Positions 11,801 through 19,135 of a stretch of DNA of 54,947 nucleotides are shown piece by piece. The stretch is from Candidatus Scybalocola faecavium (GTDB taxonomy: Bacteria > Bacillota > Clostridia > Lachnospirales > Lachnospiraceae). Below the pieces are notes generated by a model that searched no databases, had not been told where the DNA came from, and worked only from the letters and a program-made list of their open reading frames with translations. The DNA lies in the NCBI GenBank assembly GCA_018713145.1, contig DVFP01000008.1, positions 1-54,947 on the forward strand. Direction: 5' to 3'. Each line of letters opens with the position of its first letter. Positions within the stretch are counted from its first letter, which is position 1. Both the position numbers and the translations under genes were made by a program.

Positions 11801-14800
11801 GGACAACTATTACGATATTACAAGTAAAGTTGACGGATATGTACTGTCATCTTCCGATTATACCATGGAAGAACTGAAACTGTATAAATCGGTTAATGGG
11901 GACGGTACCCATGTGTTGGCTAAAGTGGAAGCTAAGGTAGAGGCAACGCCTGGCGATGGTGCTTCGGCACAGTGGCAGACCGTTCAGGAAAATATTGATC
12001 TGACAGATTTAGCTGATGACGGATTTGTGACCGTAGACCTTCCTGAAAACGCTACAGGCTACCGGGTGAGCTATACCCAGGTGGAGGCAGGCTTTAAGGC
12101 CGGAGCAATTGAAGTTTTAGTGACCTTTAAACAAAGACCTTCAGATGAGAAGCTTCCGGAAATCCGCAAGATCCAAAATACAGCTTCTTTAACTTGGGAA
12201 GATACGATGCTTGATAATAGCGGAAATGCAGCGCACCGTACGGGAACTGTATCAGATAACGTTCAGATTTCTCTCAGCCGTTATGATGAAGACTTACCAT
12301 ATTTATCTTTAGAAAATGAAATTACCAGTACAACATCTGGCGGTTATTATTATTCTGGAGATACGGTAGAGTTTTCCACAACAGGTACAGTGATTCAATC
12401 TTCAAAGACAGCACTGAAGCACCCGGTAATGTCTATTACTTTGCCGCCATACACCACACTAAATACCAGCTTATACGCTGAGGATGGCGTCAATGGTATA
12501 CGTGTACGTTTGTCGGATGGAACGATCTTGAAAAATGTGACTGTTTCAGATCCGATCAAGGTTGTTACTGAGCAGGAGATTACAGATGAAGATGGAAATC
12601 CTGTAACAGTGACTCAGACATCCTATCAGTATGTTCTTGATTTTGGAGAAGATTTCGTGCTGGAGCCTGGCCAGAGTATTATTCTGGACTATGGGGCGGA
12701 TATTGACTTGAGTTTGCCTTCCACGGTGATTAATTTAAATGCTACCGGAACGATCGGAAGCGGATACCAGCTTCCTCTTACCCTGGACAATCCTACTGGA
12801 ATGAGCTATATTCAGGCACCAGGCGACAACAGTGATGTGATTTCAGACGGAAATAGTGATGAGTTTGTTGAGGATGTTACCGGAGATGAAATTGACGGAG
12901 GCAAACTCCAATACTTAAGCCAGCCGGTACAGATTCAGGTAACCCGGAGCGATTCCCTCATCATCCGCAAATATGTTGCGGAAGAGGAAAATGAGTGGCT
13001 GCCTACAGGCGTATCCGCAGTGGTTGAGCCTGCCGGAACCATTTATTACCGGTTATCTTTAGCTAATGCCGGAGAGGATGTAAAGGAAGCCCGTTTTGTG
13101 GATATTATACCATTTACCGGAGATACTCAGGAAATGCGTCCGGCCAATAATGACCGGATCTTAAGCCAGCGTTCAACAAATCTTCCTGTAAGTGATAGCG
13201 ACCATACGTATGAACCGGTAACCCTGCTTTGGGTCAACGGCAATCCGGACAGCGTTCAAGGCGCCCATGCGACCGTATATTATTATGTTGGCGGAAGCTG
13301 GGATGAGGCAACGCGTCTGAGCAAGACGGCCGCTGAAGAATTGCCGATGCTTAACAGCAAGTCCGAAGATGTATGGGGCGCAGGCTGGACCACCACACCT
13401 CCGGCAGATATGTCCCAGGTGACAGCGGTTGGCGTGGAAGTGACTTTTGATGACGGCTATTATATGGAGGCCGGAGATGTTTATAATGTGACCCTTGCAA
13501 TGCGGGCGCCCGGATATACAGCCGAGGAAATGGCTGCTTATGAGGGAGCGGTTATCGGAAATACGACTGCGGCGGCAGTTGTGAGAGCAGGCGATACACA
13601 AACTTCTCCAATGGAATCCGTTGACCGTGTATCTTCCAACGAAGTTTTGGCTGAAATGTATCTGACCACAGGAAGTATTGGCGATTATGCATTTTACGAT
13701 GATAACGATAATGGCATCCAGGACGGAGGCGATCGTGTAGCCAGAGATGTGGAAGTTACTTTGTACCGGAGGAAATCAACGACAAGCCAGGAAGGCCAAT
13801 GGGAAGTTTATAAGACAACCTTTACGGACACCCAAGGCAAGTATTTGTTTGATGATCTTCCATGTAATTTCCGTACAGAAGCTTCTTACGCAGCGGATTC
13901 TGGTTATGATGAAGATCCGGCTAATCCAAAATATTATGTAGGAAACACATATTATGAGTATAAGGTTGTGTTTGAGGTTCCTGAGGGTTATGGCGCAACA
14001 ACCCGGTATGCGATTGAGGATACAGCATTAGATTCTAATATTAATGATGCCGGTGAAACTGAACCGATCAGTCTTGCCTTGACAATGGATGAAGACGGAA
14101 CTCTGACTGGTGAAGAAAATATGACTATTGACGCAGGATTTGTGTCATTGGTAAATCTTGGAGATTATGTATGGATCGATTCCAACAAAAATGGTATCCA
14201 GGATGAAAGTGAATCCGGTCTTAATGGGGTTACAGTAAATCTGTACCGCCTTGAGTCAGCAGATGACAGCATTGAGGGAATGACGCCTTACCGGACGCAG
14301 ATCACTGCTCACGATGACGCGTCAGGAAGAGATGGATATTATTGCTTTACAGATCTTCCAAAAGGCTTATATATTGTAGAATTTGATATTTCAGATGCTA
14401 TAACGACAGGATATACAGAAACCTATTCCTTTACCAAGGCGAATGCAGGTTCTTCCGGCGCGGATTCTGATGCTAAATACAGCAATGGCAGCAGCAGTGT
14501 CATGTATACAGACGTGATTAAATTATATGCAGATGATATGACATGGGATGCTGGCGTGACAGTTTACAGCGCTTTGGGCGGTTTTGTATTTGACGATCAG
14601 GATTATGATAATACACAAAGCATCTATATACCTTTGCCGGGAACTATTGTTGATCTTTATACAGTAGGTGATGACGGCTCTATGTCCGATGAACCTATAG
14701 CCTCCACGGTTGTAGGCGAAGACGGAAGATATTTGTTTGACCGTCTGGAAGCCGGACGCTACCGTATCCACTTCCAGTATCCGGAAAATTATATTTCTGT

Positions 14801-15926
14801 GGAAGCGGGCGTTGGCGATGCCCTTCATGATTCTGAAGTCGCTTATTTTGATGACGACACATTAAACGGAGGCTATACAGATATTATTGAGCTTCCTGCG
14901 GATACAGCGGATTTAACTCATGATGCAGGCGCTTATTTGCTGAGTGCTATTGGCGATTATGTATGGGTAGATGCGGATAGGGATGGTATCCAGGATGAAG
15001 GCGAAGTTCCAGTTTATGGTATTATCGTAACGCTGCAGCAGCGCAAAGGCGATGGCGAGTGGGAAACGGTTTCTACTTCTGTAACAGACGAAGATGGACG
15101 TTATAAGTTTACTGGCGTTAAGAGCAGCGATGTGTACGATGTTGAGTACAGAGTAGTCTTTAACATATCGCCTCTGGTGTCCCGTACGCTGCCCTACCAG
15201 GGTGAGGATACGGCGCTGGATTCCAATATGCTTTCAGAGTATGTTCTTGGCGTTGGCTATCCTACAGATCCGGTGAAGCCAGGCTATGGTCAGGAAGATA
15301 TGACCATTGATGCAGGTATTTACTACAATGATAATCCATGTACCATCGGTGATTATGTATGGTATGATAAGGATCAGGACGGAATCCAGGATAACGGCGA
15401 AACTGGCGTTGAAGGCATTATAGTGATTCTCCAGCGTTGTGCCAGCGGTAATGTGTGGGATGAAAATGCATGGGAAACTGTGGCGCAAACCATGACAGAT
15501 AGTGAAGGTAGATATTTGTTCAGCGGTCTTCCATCAGGATATTACCGTGTTGGTTTTGCGGTAGGTGATCCATGGACGATTACTTTGAGAAATATCGGAA
15601 GCGATACTGCTGTAGATTCGAATGCTACGACACAAAACGGAGATTACTATTTTACTATGGCGTTTTATATGAATCCAGGACAGACAGATCTGACATGGGA
15701 TGCAGGTATTTACCGTCTTGAAGATATTGAGCGGCCTGTGATCACTGAAACAGTGACGAACACAGTGGTCAACCGGGTTCCAAAAGTTATCCGCCGTGTG
15801 ATCACAGCAGTGCGGACCGGCGATCCGATTGCATTGACCGTGCTGTTTGGAACTCTTGGAATTTCTGCGGCAGTCATTATTGGAATAATTTATTGGAAAT
15901 GGCGAAAAAAAAGAGCTTCGCGCTAA
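2889..15926 (+). CDS. Giant Cna-B / SdrD-B surface adhesin
   Basis: About 4345 residues. The start at 2889 lies 10 nt after GGAGGG; earlier in-frame ATGs at 2859 and 2880 are upstream of, or too close to, that site. Order: signal peptide (to about residue 34, RALA/QE); Gln/Ser/Thr/Glu-rich linker (35-145); an adhesin-like beta region (150-500); about 20 Cna-B modules (505-2895), each with an early IxK lysine, a Y(W/V)LxET strand and a late Asn, the set that forms intramolecular Lys-Asn isopeptide bonds; a beta-sandwich and DUF11-like region (2900-3590); five SdrD-B modules (3595-4280), four keeping a calcium-loop DxxxDGIQD pattern; then RTGD, a membrane helix and a basic tail. There is no LPXTG. 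It likely forms a long stalk with an outer binding tip. No sortase gene is in the window. Confidence 0.9.
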   Translation: MNYKHGRFKRLFAMFLVLVMLATSGNGYSIRALAQESQDATGQSETVVPESETNAPETVGETTSPGNQGTTEQSSSDTQAPTEQSQETAQSETQLQSEEQTTGDPQSPGEDGSIGQSTAQPESQSETQAQTTQQSTGETQPPADNGIMLMDAGNGSSSGFAVEVSSKVIVDGGKDYVEAGEEFQLEIQYSVPTLGADQGKEYTNPTITFSLPKYVSLATDENGKYKIDGKDFVSISELIPGSGSYMITLNGPLTQNQSRTLTIGLVTENLTTPDNTTLNFSGFTFSAYYLDSNNQSIPGSVQVGASSVRVHAKSDYEIEKSIVSRDTERDVLYVREGEYYDVTYRITVTDPDGINRLGRLGFAENGYKVEDIFPANIPQGGGAVSVSDVKIIHGDDPIDLAEGTDYTLTKDGETVTGITFLTSDTIREGDNLQQFLEVGQMTNTTYEYTVRYPYDPYTTEGTQQKITLWTMENKAELVYTLVGETDEKTKSDTAEFTIGAYEDDVPYADIKAEKKIRIGDAEYTLDENYANLYGTVKFTLFTDALCTNVAYNLDRKQMSDIEINDSGIAAFNHIRMGTYYIKETSGLTGFENAPVVKVEIKEDGSVYFDDAAQADKDKTIEMVNTAENVGILQFTKKGDDAYGHTDQPLGGVTFTLTSQDGAHTYTAVSAQSGQVVFHNIPAGKYTLKETDVPENLQEDGYTVSEKEYPVTIEGGKVNEPELDGGNVFKNESPKGLLTIKKLDSEDNANVLSGAVFQVYGPYESENAAEQAASAPDADKLAATLTTGTDGTITSGPLTQGCYVLVETKAPVNYTSGEPQVVQVTAQTTKTYEVENDPQARVRFSKLGEEDGPAGSRQELEGAVFEIYDEAGSPLYGVKDEDGNFTDVSTEANGREQITITTDLDATGRSTSPSVTLAPGTYQYKEVAAPAPYQPDNEFHQFTVESVAPQGSGEWNIDQTITVYNSLEYGQIRIEKSAADGADSPSALNGAVFGVYEKKEDAEADVDGSNALEKITTGTYVENGQEVYGIGYSTSKLDLNKTYYVKEIKAPSGYAVNPKVFEVPFSTENKIFTVECKNQRTVSIEIKKIDSELNTGLANVGFTLYAAVSDGDDGWILGNKIKEGTTDKDGKLIFGDLDPNTTYFIQETNPPTGYVGDDTLYEVTTSNDASNAYILEVKNIRKGKLLVEKTTTFNQESGTGDPLDGVPFTLYKVGNADATTPDEDGKKTEIGSTSTSNGGKASFDNLVPGDYWLVETLPEGYYADDASNTKFTKVTITPGENQAGYEDLYKDDGKYHDEITIEEIKNTAVKGKIQIQKFAANADGSADTKTPLEGVVFEIYSDKECQDEVTTLTTTSDGTALSDWLKPGTYYMKEKSSADGYVVSDQVYEIKVTADQIVTSAKDDTNLLELTNEREGGFTIEKYGAFHNTDVMERLEGAQFTVYPYLENDGKIEENSETLGLPADPDRDPVKVVDMTSSYTAAVDGLAPGYYWLRETKVPDGDWDQAQDVLIQINPDGTARYGVVDETEGFQWNGDSSANLTIEVKDYSTKPRIRFTKKVYGEETTIDGARFELYMQVEEGTADAQEVTVNSEGDTVWVVPVMEGGHIVTIDSGIAEDVDGNKLPGQAITPKLEPGHTYWLKETELTGPNNNDHYYFDPENCWTSVEIPKGAEGEEFSVEIENYRKIHLPGYKYDATNNESPLGGSLVAVFRHQDDADAMAERMNTEYNEWDEQKKLKKSDIVTEDGTLTAEATEWGIISVAESNGNGQYSFTDLIPGEIYYIMEVVAPNGYQLEKDDDGNIVYHTVKVKTSYDANEPFEWVDDENSNEHNLRIGNYDFNQIILDKYSTLSGQNYHINGATFKVYGAKKDDQGNWVPDLDNFVYRMNESNSSSGRYESNYLPNGVYFIVETAPPTGFTEDMDSRDPQDYVDIENVDGTTTRYYKVVLGRDVDNTWFVDHPIYNEAEYGRFALSKVSSKNTNTKVEATFDIFKYDETSATFEEDKAYSSIMTNTSDAYVWSNYLEPGIYKLVETSTDDNYTKDTTPIYIKIEQGKITDGRNFKSDYSLPGVGTVGIYLPTDDVETSDDNGTVKTPIKVENVPKGRFWIHKTGTWNGGAGQGGETENLSDVTFDIYKNQGDVGNTTLRVGTMKTGADGIAESPLLDEGIYWVIETGVSETDNPEYGKETYTPIQVEVKAGVTSRTDDVTESVENKSNYGKFTVTKQDADDDTPLPGATLEIYSDKDCTTKVGVMTDNKDGTYTSPRLAVGNYWLKETKAPEGYYLPEDGIVFGGDAGYAVTANGLGDYSSEPLENEHTNTLTLYKYEQKGSVETKKPVPGAKFALYTSEADAAAGTNPVREGTTDENGVITWTGLVNGEYWYKETSTPAGYVENKEPQHVKLDNAKDTNDDSSRKFAYSETVYNVILGGFELEKTITWVTAEDGKVPGANIQFELYKAGDESKVIATLETDEDGKISYRLEAGDYVLKEVMDGTFAKTQFNIGDKVNGNYIDENGNIHIRVETSEINTHFTGSNAINNKANKGRFLLMKKTKATAVDETGIGLSGAEYILERWNGSAWEYVGDTEAESKITVNSDVITPGGEPVVGAYLSGYMEPGKYRVTEVKAPNSTTNTDNVEVTFTVDPKPIEFEIVAGQTVERTQWDGIYRNLKVEKTADSNNDNAALSGVTFELYKYVADASEEDAKTEYDKIAAHKGDQVGTAQTTGADGVVTWSGLEPGDYVLIETNAPDGYELTAQIVTIPKSESYVDVEYTVPVTNTSVKGRIVIQKQDNQGNVICDDDGLSAVFHIYAASDTDLTTVLDTVTVSGDGIGQSSLLPVGDYWVVEVTAPNGYPLDGRLEQNVLKKKVTVTGKQNPGTNFSSVSKTDSGNYKDKVIFQNRPETSVQGFASTINKTVRLESGAGYTDGVNSEQSLMYQDVSAYFRVSDMTDGRNELPAERFVVTDDTLTFYGLEKGTLDNYYDITSKVDGYVLSSSDYTMEELKLYKSVNGDGTHVLAKVEAKVEATPGDGASAQWQTVQENIDLTDLADDGFVTVDLPENATGYRVSYTQVEAGFKAGAIEVLVTFKQRPSDEKLPEIRKIQNTASLTWEDTMLDNSGNAAHRTGTVSDNVQISLSRYDEDLPYLSLENEITSTTSGGYYYSGDTVEFSTTGTVIQSSKTALKHPVMSITLPPYTTLNTSLYAEDGVNGIRVRLSDGTILKNVTVSDPIKVVTEQEITDEDGNPVTVTQTSYQYVLDFGEDFVLEPGQSIILDYGADIDLSLPSTVINLNATGTIGSGYQLPLTLDNPTGMSYIQAPGDNSDVISDGNSDEFVEDVTGDEIDGGKLQYLSQPVQIQVTRSDSLIIRKYVAEEENEWLPTGVSAVVEPAGTIYYRLSLANAGEDVKEARFVDIIPFTGDTQEMRPANNDRILSQRSTNLPVSDSDHTYEPVTLLWVNGNPDSVQGAHATVYYYVGGSWDEATRLSKTAAEELPMLNSKSEDVWGAGWTTTPPADMSQVTAVGVEVTFDDGYYMEAGDVYNVTLAMRAPGYTAEEMAAYEGAVIGNTTAAAVVRAGDTQTSPMESVDRVSSNEVLAEMYLTTGSIGDYAFYDDNDNGIQDGGDRVARDVEVTLYRRKSTTSQEGQWEVYKTTFTDTQGKYLFDDLPCNFRTEASYAADSGYDEDPANPKYYVGNTYYEYKVVFEVPEGYGATTRYAIEDTALDSNINDAGETEPISLALTMDEDGTLTGEENMTIDAGFVSLVNLGDYVWIDSNKNGIQDESESGLNGVTVNLYRLESADDSIEGMTPYRTQITAHDDASGRDGYYCFTDLPKGLYIVEFDISDAITTGYTETYSFTKANAGSSGADSDAKYSNGSSSVMYTDVIKLYADDMTWDAGVTVYSALGGFVFDDQDYDNTQSIYIPLPGTIVDLYTVGDDGSMSDEPIASTVVGEDGRYLFDRLEAGRYRIHFQYPENYISVEAGVGDALHDSEVAYFDDDTLNGGYTDIIELPADTADLTHDAGAYLLSAIGDYVWVDADRDGIQDEGEVPVYGIIVTLQQRKGDGEWETVSTSVTDEDGRYKFTGVKSSDVYDVEYRVVFNISPLVSRTLPYQGEDTALDSNMLSEYVLGVGYPTDPVKPGYGQEDMTIDAGIYYNDNPCTIGDYVWYDKDQDGIQDNGETGVEGIIVILQRCASGNVWDENAWETVAQTMTDSEGRYLFSGLPSGYYRVGFAVGDPWTITLRNIGSDTAVDSNATTQNGDYYFTMAFYMNPGQTDLTWDAGIYRLEDIERPVITETVTNTVVNRVPKVIRRVITAVRTGDPIALTVLFGTLGISAAVIIGIIYWKWRKKRASR

Positions 15927-15941
15927 AAAATGACTCCTTTG

Positions 15942-15974
15942 TGTGATGTTCATGTGATTTTGATGTTATATGCT
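15942..15974 (+). promoter_or_regulatory. Direct-repeat operator and -10 for the second surface gene
   Basis: TGTGAT at 15942-15947 and 15953-15958 are 11 bp apart. A TATGCT -10 lies at 15969-15974, again 16 bp after the second repeat start. A related TGACTCCT sits one more period upstream at 15931, and TGACTCCT also occurs in the adhesin operator. The position and spacing match the upstream operator, so both genes are probably one SARP regulon. Confidence 0.65.
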
Positions 15975-16027
15975 TATTTCAGATAAAGGAAATTATGTGA
16001 AATAGATTACAGTAAGGAGAGGTTTTT

Positions 16028-18070
16028 ATGAAAAGATTAAAAAAGACGATTCTTTCGTATTTTATGACTTTAGTGCTTGCTCTTGGCTGTGCTGCCGGGA
16101 TAAATATCCCGGCAGCCGCAGCGCCGGCCCCAACGATCAACATAAGCTCACAGGCAACCGATCGGTATGGCTATCAGACATTTACTGTTTCTGCCAGCGG
16201 AGCAGAGACATTCTATTATGTTGCAACAGCTAACGGCAGCCAGATCGGAGCAGGCTCCTTTGGAAGCGGTACGCATACAATAGAGTTTTATAGTCCAGAC
16301 AGTATTTTACTTCAGGTGACAGCAGATTATGATAGTAATGATGATGGAATAGCAGAGTCTACCCAAGTAGCTATCGGCTATAGCGCTCAGGCTTACTATG
16401 TGACAGTAACCTGCCAGGGTACGGATGGACAGTTTTTACAGTCCGAACAAGTATTTCTGGATGCCCTGAACTATCCGTCAGTGACCTATACAGCTCCCGC
16501 TTCTTTTGATCTGGGCGGAACTGTTTACACAATCAGCAACAATAGCTACCTGTTACAGTATGGTACGGATAATGTGACGCTTCAGTACAGTCCAAGTACA
16601 AAAGAGGCCCGTTCCTTTAATGTATATTATGTGGATGAAAGCGATGCAGTGATCTATTCTGATACAGTTACTTTAAATTATGGGGAAGGGTATACATTAA
16701 CGGCTCCTGCAACATATGAGGCGAATGGCGAGACATATCAGCTTGAAAGCCGAAATACATCTTATGACATTACATATGATAACGCGGCTTCCGAGTATGT
16801 ATTTGAGTATGCCAGAGTCATTGATGCTCCGGCAGCGCCCTATGAGATTACGATTAATTTTGTAGACGCGGATAATGATAACGCGGTGCTGTACTCCATT
16901 TCCCAGACCGTTGACGTAGATGCTTTGGTTCACATTGACCTTCCTTCAACTTATGAGGCAAATTTTAAACAGTATCAGTTGGCAGAAGGGGTAGAAAATT
17001 ACATTGAACGTGAATTTTCAAGCACCCGTTCCACGGTATATAACATTCCATATGTTGTGGCTGATGAGTCTGTACCGTATGATGTAACTATTAATTTTGT
17101 TGATTATGATAATCCGGAAACGATTCTGTCCGCCAGGACGATGACTGTAACTCCGGATGGGGAGCCGATGACTTATGATATTAACTCAACGCCGACTTTG
17201 GAAATTAACGGCGTAGTTTATCAGGTACTTTCCGGACAGGGAAATGGCAATGGCCAGATTGTCCACACTTATGGAACATCGGCTAGAACTTACAATGTTT
17301 ACTATGCCGCTCAGGAAGTTAATGATCCCCAGCCGTATACTGTAACCATGAGATATATTTCTGTGGAAGACAACTCTGTTTTGGATACACAGGAAGTTGA
17401 AGTAGCTTATGGAGAGAGCGTAGAGTTTGAAGCTGCTCCTGAGAATATAACTGTTGGTGATACAAATTACATTCTTTTAAATGGACAGGATGATCCGATC
17501 GTTCATGAATATAATGACAGCCAGTCCAGCTATGCGGTATATTACAGAGACGCAAGCGTAGAAACAGAAGTTGAGGTTGAACCGGAAGTTATTACTCAGG
17601 TTGTTACCCAGTATGTCACCGAGGAAGATGGGACGGTAGTTGTTTATGAAGACGGCACTGTAGCTCCGCCGGTGGCTGTACCTGTGACGACAGTAACAGA
17701 TGGCGAGGGCAACACAACTAATTATAACGAGGATGGTCAGCAGGTTGATATTACAGATGGAAATATCACTGTACTTGAGGACGAGGAAACCCCATTAGCT
17801 CAGGAACCGGACGCTGCTGAGACTGATCCGGCAGACGATGCCTCTCAGGATGACAGTGCAGACACCGCTTCCGAGGAAGAGCAGCCTGAATCTACCACCA
17901 CCCTTGAGGATGAAACCACACCGCTGGCTCAGCTTCCTGCAGATGCTGACAGCAGTAATGGTTCGTCCATGAATATGCCCCTTATTATTGGCGGGATCGC
18001 TGCAGCAGCAGTGATCATCATCGCCGGTGCAGCCTTCATTATCGTAAGAAAAAAAGGCGGCGCTAAATAA
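16028..18070 (+). CDS. Membrane-anchored surface protein with MucBP-like repeats
   Basis: A 680-residue protein. A signal peptide covers residues 1-33 (ending PAAAA). About five 75-80-residue repeats follow (roughly residues 120-505), each built on YxVTVxxVDxx...VxVxYGE...AP...Y...YxVYY, resembling MucBP/mucin-binding modules. After these come an acidic Glu/Asp/Thr-rich wall-spanning linker (525-640), a membrane helix (LIIGGIAAAAVIIIAGAAFI) and a KKGGAK tail. No LPXTG is present. The ribosome site AAGGAGAGG precedes the start. It lies ~100 bp after the adhesin and shares its operator type, so the two probably act together at the cell surface. Confidence 0.8.
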   Translation: MKRLKKTILSYFMTLVLALGCAAGINIPAAAAPAPTINISSQATDRYGYQTFTVSASGAETFYYVATANGSQIGAGSFGSGTHTIEFYSPDSILLQVTADYDSNDDGIAESTQVAIGYSAQAYYVTVTCQGTDGQFLQSEQVFLDALNYPSVTYTAPASFDLGGTVYTISNNSYLLQYGTDNVTLQYSPSTKEARSFNVYYVDESDAVIYSDTVTLNYGEGYTLTAPATYEANGETYQLESRNTSYDITYDNAASEYVFEYARVIDAPAAPYEITINFVDADNDNAVLYSISQTVDVDALVHIDLPSTYEANFKQYQLAEGVENYIEREFSSTRSTVYNIPYVVADESVPYDVTINFVDYDNPETILSARTMTVTPDGEPMTYDINSTPTLEINGVVYQVLSGQGNGNGQIVHTYGTSARTYNVYYAAQEVNDPQPYTVTMRYISVEDNSVLDTQEVEVAYGESVEFEAAPENITVGDTNYILLNGQDDPIVHEYNDSQSSYAVYYRDASVETEVEVEPEVITQVVTQYVTEEDGTVVVYEDGTVAPPVAVPVTTVTDGEGNTTNYNEDGQQVDITDGNITVLEDEETPLAQEPDAAETDPADDASQDDSADTASEEEQPESTTTLEDETTPLAQLPADADSSNGSSMNMPLIIGGIAAAAVIIIAGAAFIIVRKKGGAK

Positions 18071-18100
18071 ATCAATTAAATAAAATCAATTAAATAAACG

Positions 18101-18176
18101 AAGGAAGCTGTCCCATGATGCGGAGCGGTTCACCAAACCGCTCCGCATCAGAAGTGTGATATGCTTCCTTCATTTA
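18101..18176 (+). terminator. Terminator of the surface-protein locus
   Basis: ATGCGGAGCGGTT (18118-18130) pairs with AACCGCTCCGCAT (18136-18148), enclosed by AAGGAAGC/GCTTCCTT (18101-18108 with 18163-18170). Confidence 0.75.
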
Positions 18177-18215
18177 TTATCTTTAATCAAAGAATTGCTT
18201 TGTAAAAATACTTAA

Positions 18216-18256
18216 GCCCCCGAAACGGCAGATCGTTGCCTTTTCGGGGGACTTTT
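18216..18256. terminator. Second strong hairpin, possible bidirectional terminator
   Basis: CCCCCGAAA...GGCA pairs with TTGCC-TTTTCGGGGG. A T-containing tail lies on the plus side, and A/T-rich flanks lie on both sides. Confidence 0.6.
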
Positions 18257-18683
18257 CGTATTTGGGGAGGTTTTTGTATCCAGGGGATTTTTTGTATCTG
18301 GAGACTTTTTCATATCAGGCCCAGCGCATTATGAGCGGTAAGAGTGCCGAGCTTGGGCAAATACTCTCTGATAGCTCGCAGCTGCACTTGTGTCAGGAGA
18401 TTCTAGCGCCGGTTGGTGGCGCAGCGGTGGTATGGGAAAATCCTAAAAAAAGGATAAACAGCCGAGAGATGCTTTCGCCGGACCTTAATTTGTGATATGA
18501 TAAAATGTAAGGAAAAAGACGCATATGCGCTTTGGCCATGTTTTATATGGAGTATATTTTTACTATATTTAGCATGGCCGTATATTTCCTGGTTTTTACA
18601 AAAGAATTTAAATAATATGACAAAAATACAAAAGATAAAACTGTGAAGAAGAAATATGAGAAGGAAGGAGGGGCGAGGTAAAG
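18257..18683. other. Degenerate non-coding stretch before the truncated nuclease copy
   Basis: No convincing gene. A 77-codon plus-strand frame (18262-18495) has no family signal. A GGCCATG (18535-18541) / CATGGCC (18573-18579) inverted pair brackets an A/T-rich core. The stretch probably includes eroded 5' sequence of a former Rpn gene. Confidence 0.4.
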
Positions 18684-18962
18684 ATGTGGACAGCGTTAAA
18701 AGAATGGCAGCAGGAGAGTTACGAATCCGGAAAAAAAGCTGGCGAACATGCGGGCTATGAATCCGGGAAGAAAGCGGGGGAACGCGCAGGCTATGAATCT
18801 GGGAAGAAAGCAGGGTATCTCAGTGGAGAGCAGGAAACACGCCGTCAGCTTATCACCCAGATGCTGAAAAATCATTGGTCAGCGGAGGCGATCCATGAGG
18901 CGACAGCAATCCCACTGGAAGAGATCAAGGCAGTTGAGGAGCAGATGACGCTGATGAATTGA
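18684..18962 (+). pseudogene. Truncated C-terminal copy of an Rpn-type nuclease gene
   Basis: This 92-codon frame matches the last ~120 residues of the gene at 19136 almost word for word (MWTALKEWQQ, then YESGKKAG repeats, then YLSGEQETRRQLITQMLKN). It has no nuclease domain: an in-frame TGA closes the frame about 30 bp upstream. It carries three copies of the 12-residue repeat against five in the intact gene. It could still be translated from the GGAGGGGCGAGG ahead of the ATG. Best read as a decayed tandem duplicate. Confidence 0.75.
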
Positions 18963-19135
18963 ATTATGTTGTCTTGAAGTGATGTTTGCCAGCATCGCAA
19001 ATCTGCTGACTTGGAACGATAGGTTTTCCGGCATTGTCAGATTTGAAAAGAGAACTTTACAAATTTTAAAGGGGTAGAAATGATCAATTCTCTAAGAGAC
19101 CGGTCCTGGAGAGACAGGAAAGGGAGGAATGATCA

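Noticed and set aside
15790..15926. LPXTG sorting signal at the adhesin C-terminus
   Set aside because: No LPXTG or close variant; only RTGD before the membrane helix.
18262..18495. 77-codon frame after the terminators
   Set aside because: No recognisable motif; it lies in a decayed region and begins at the edge of a terminator hairpin.
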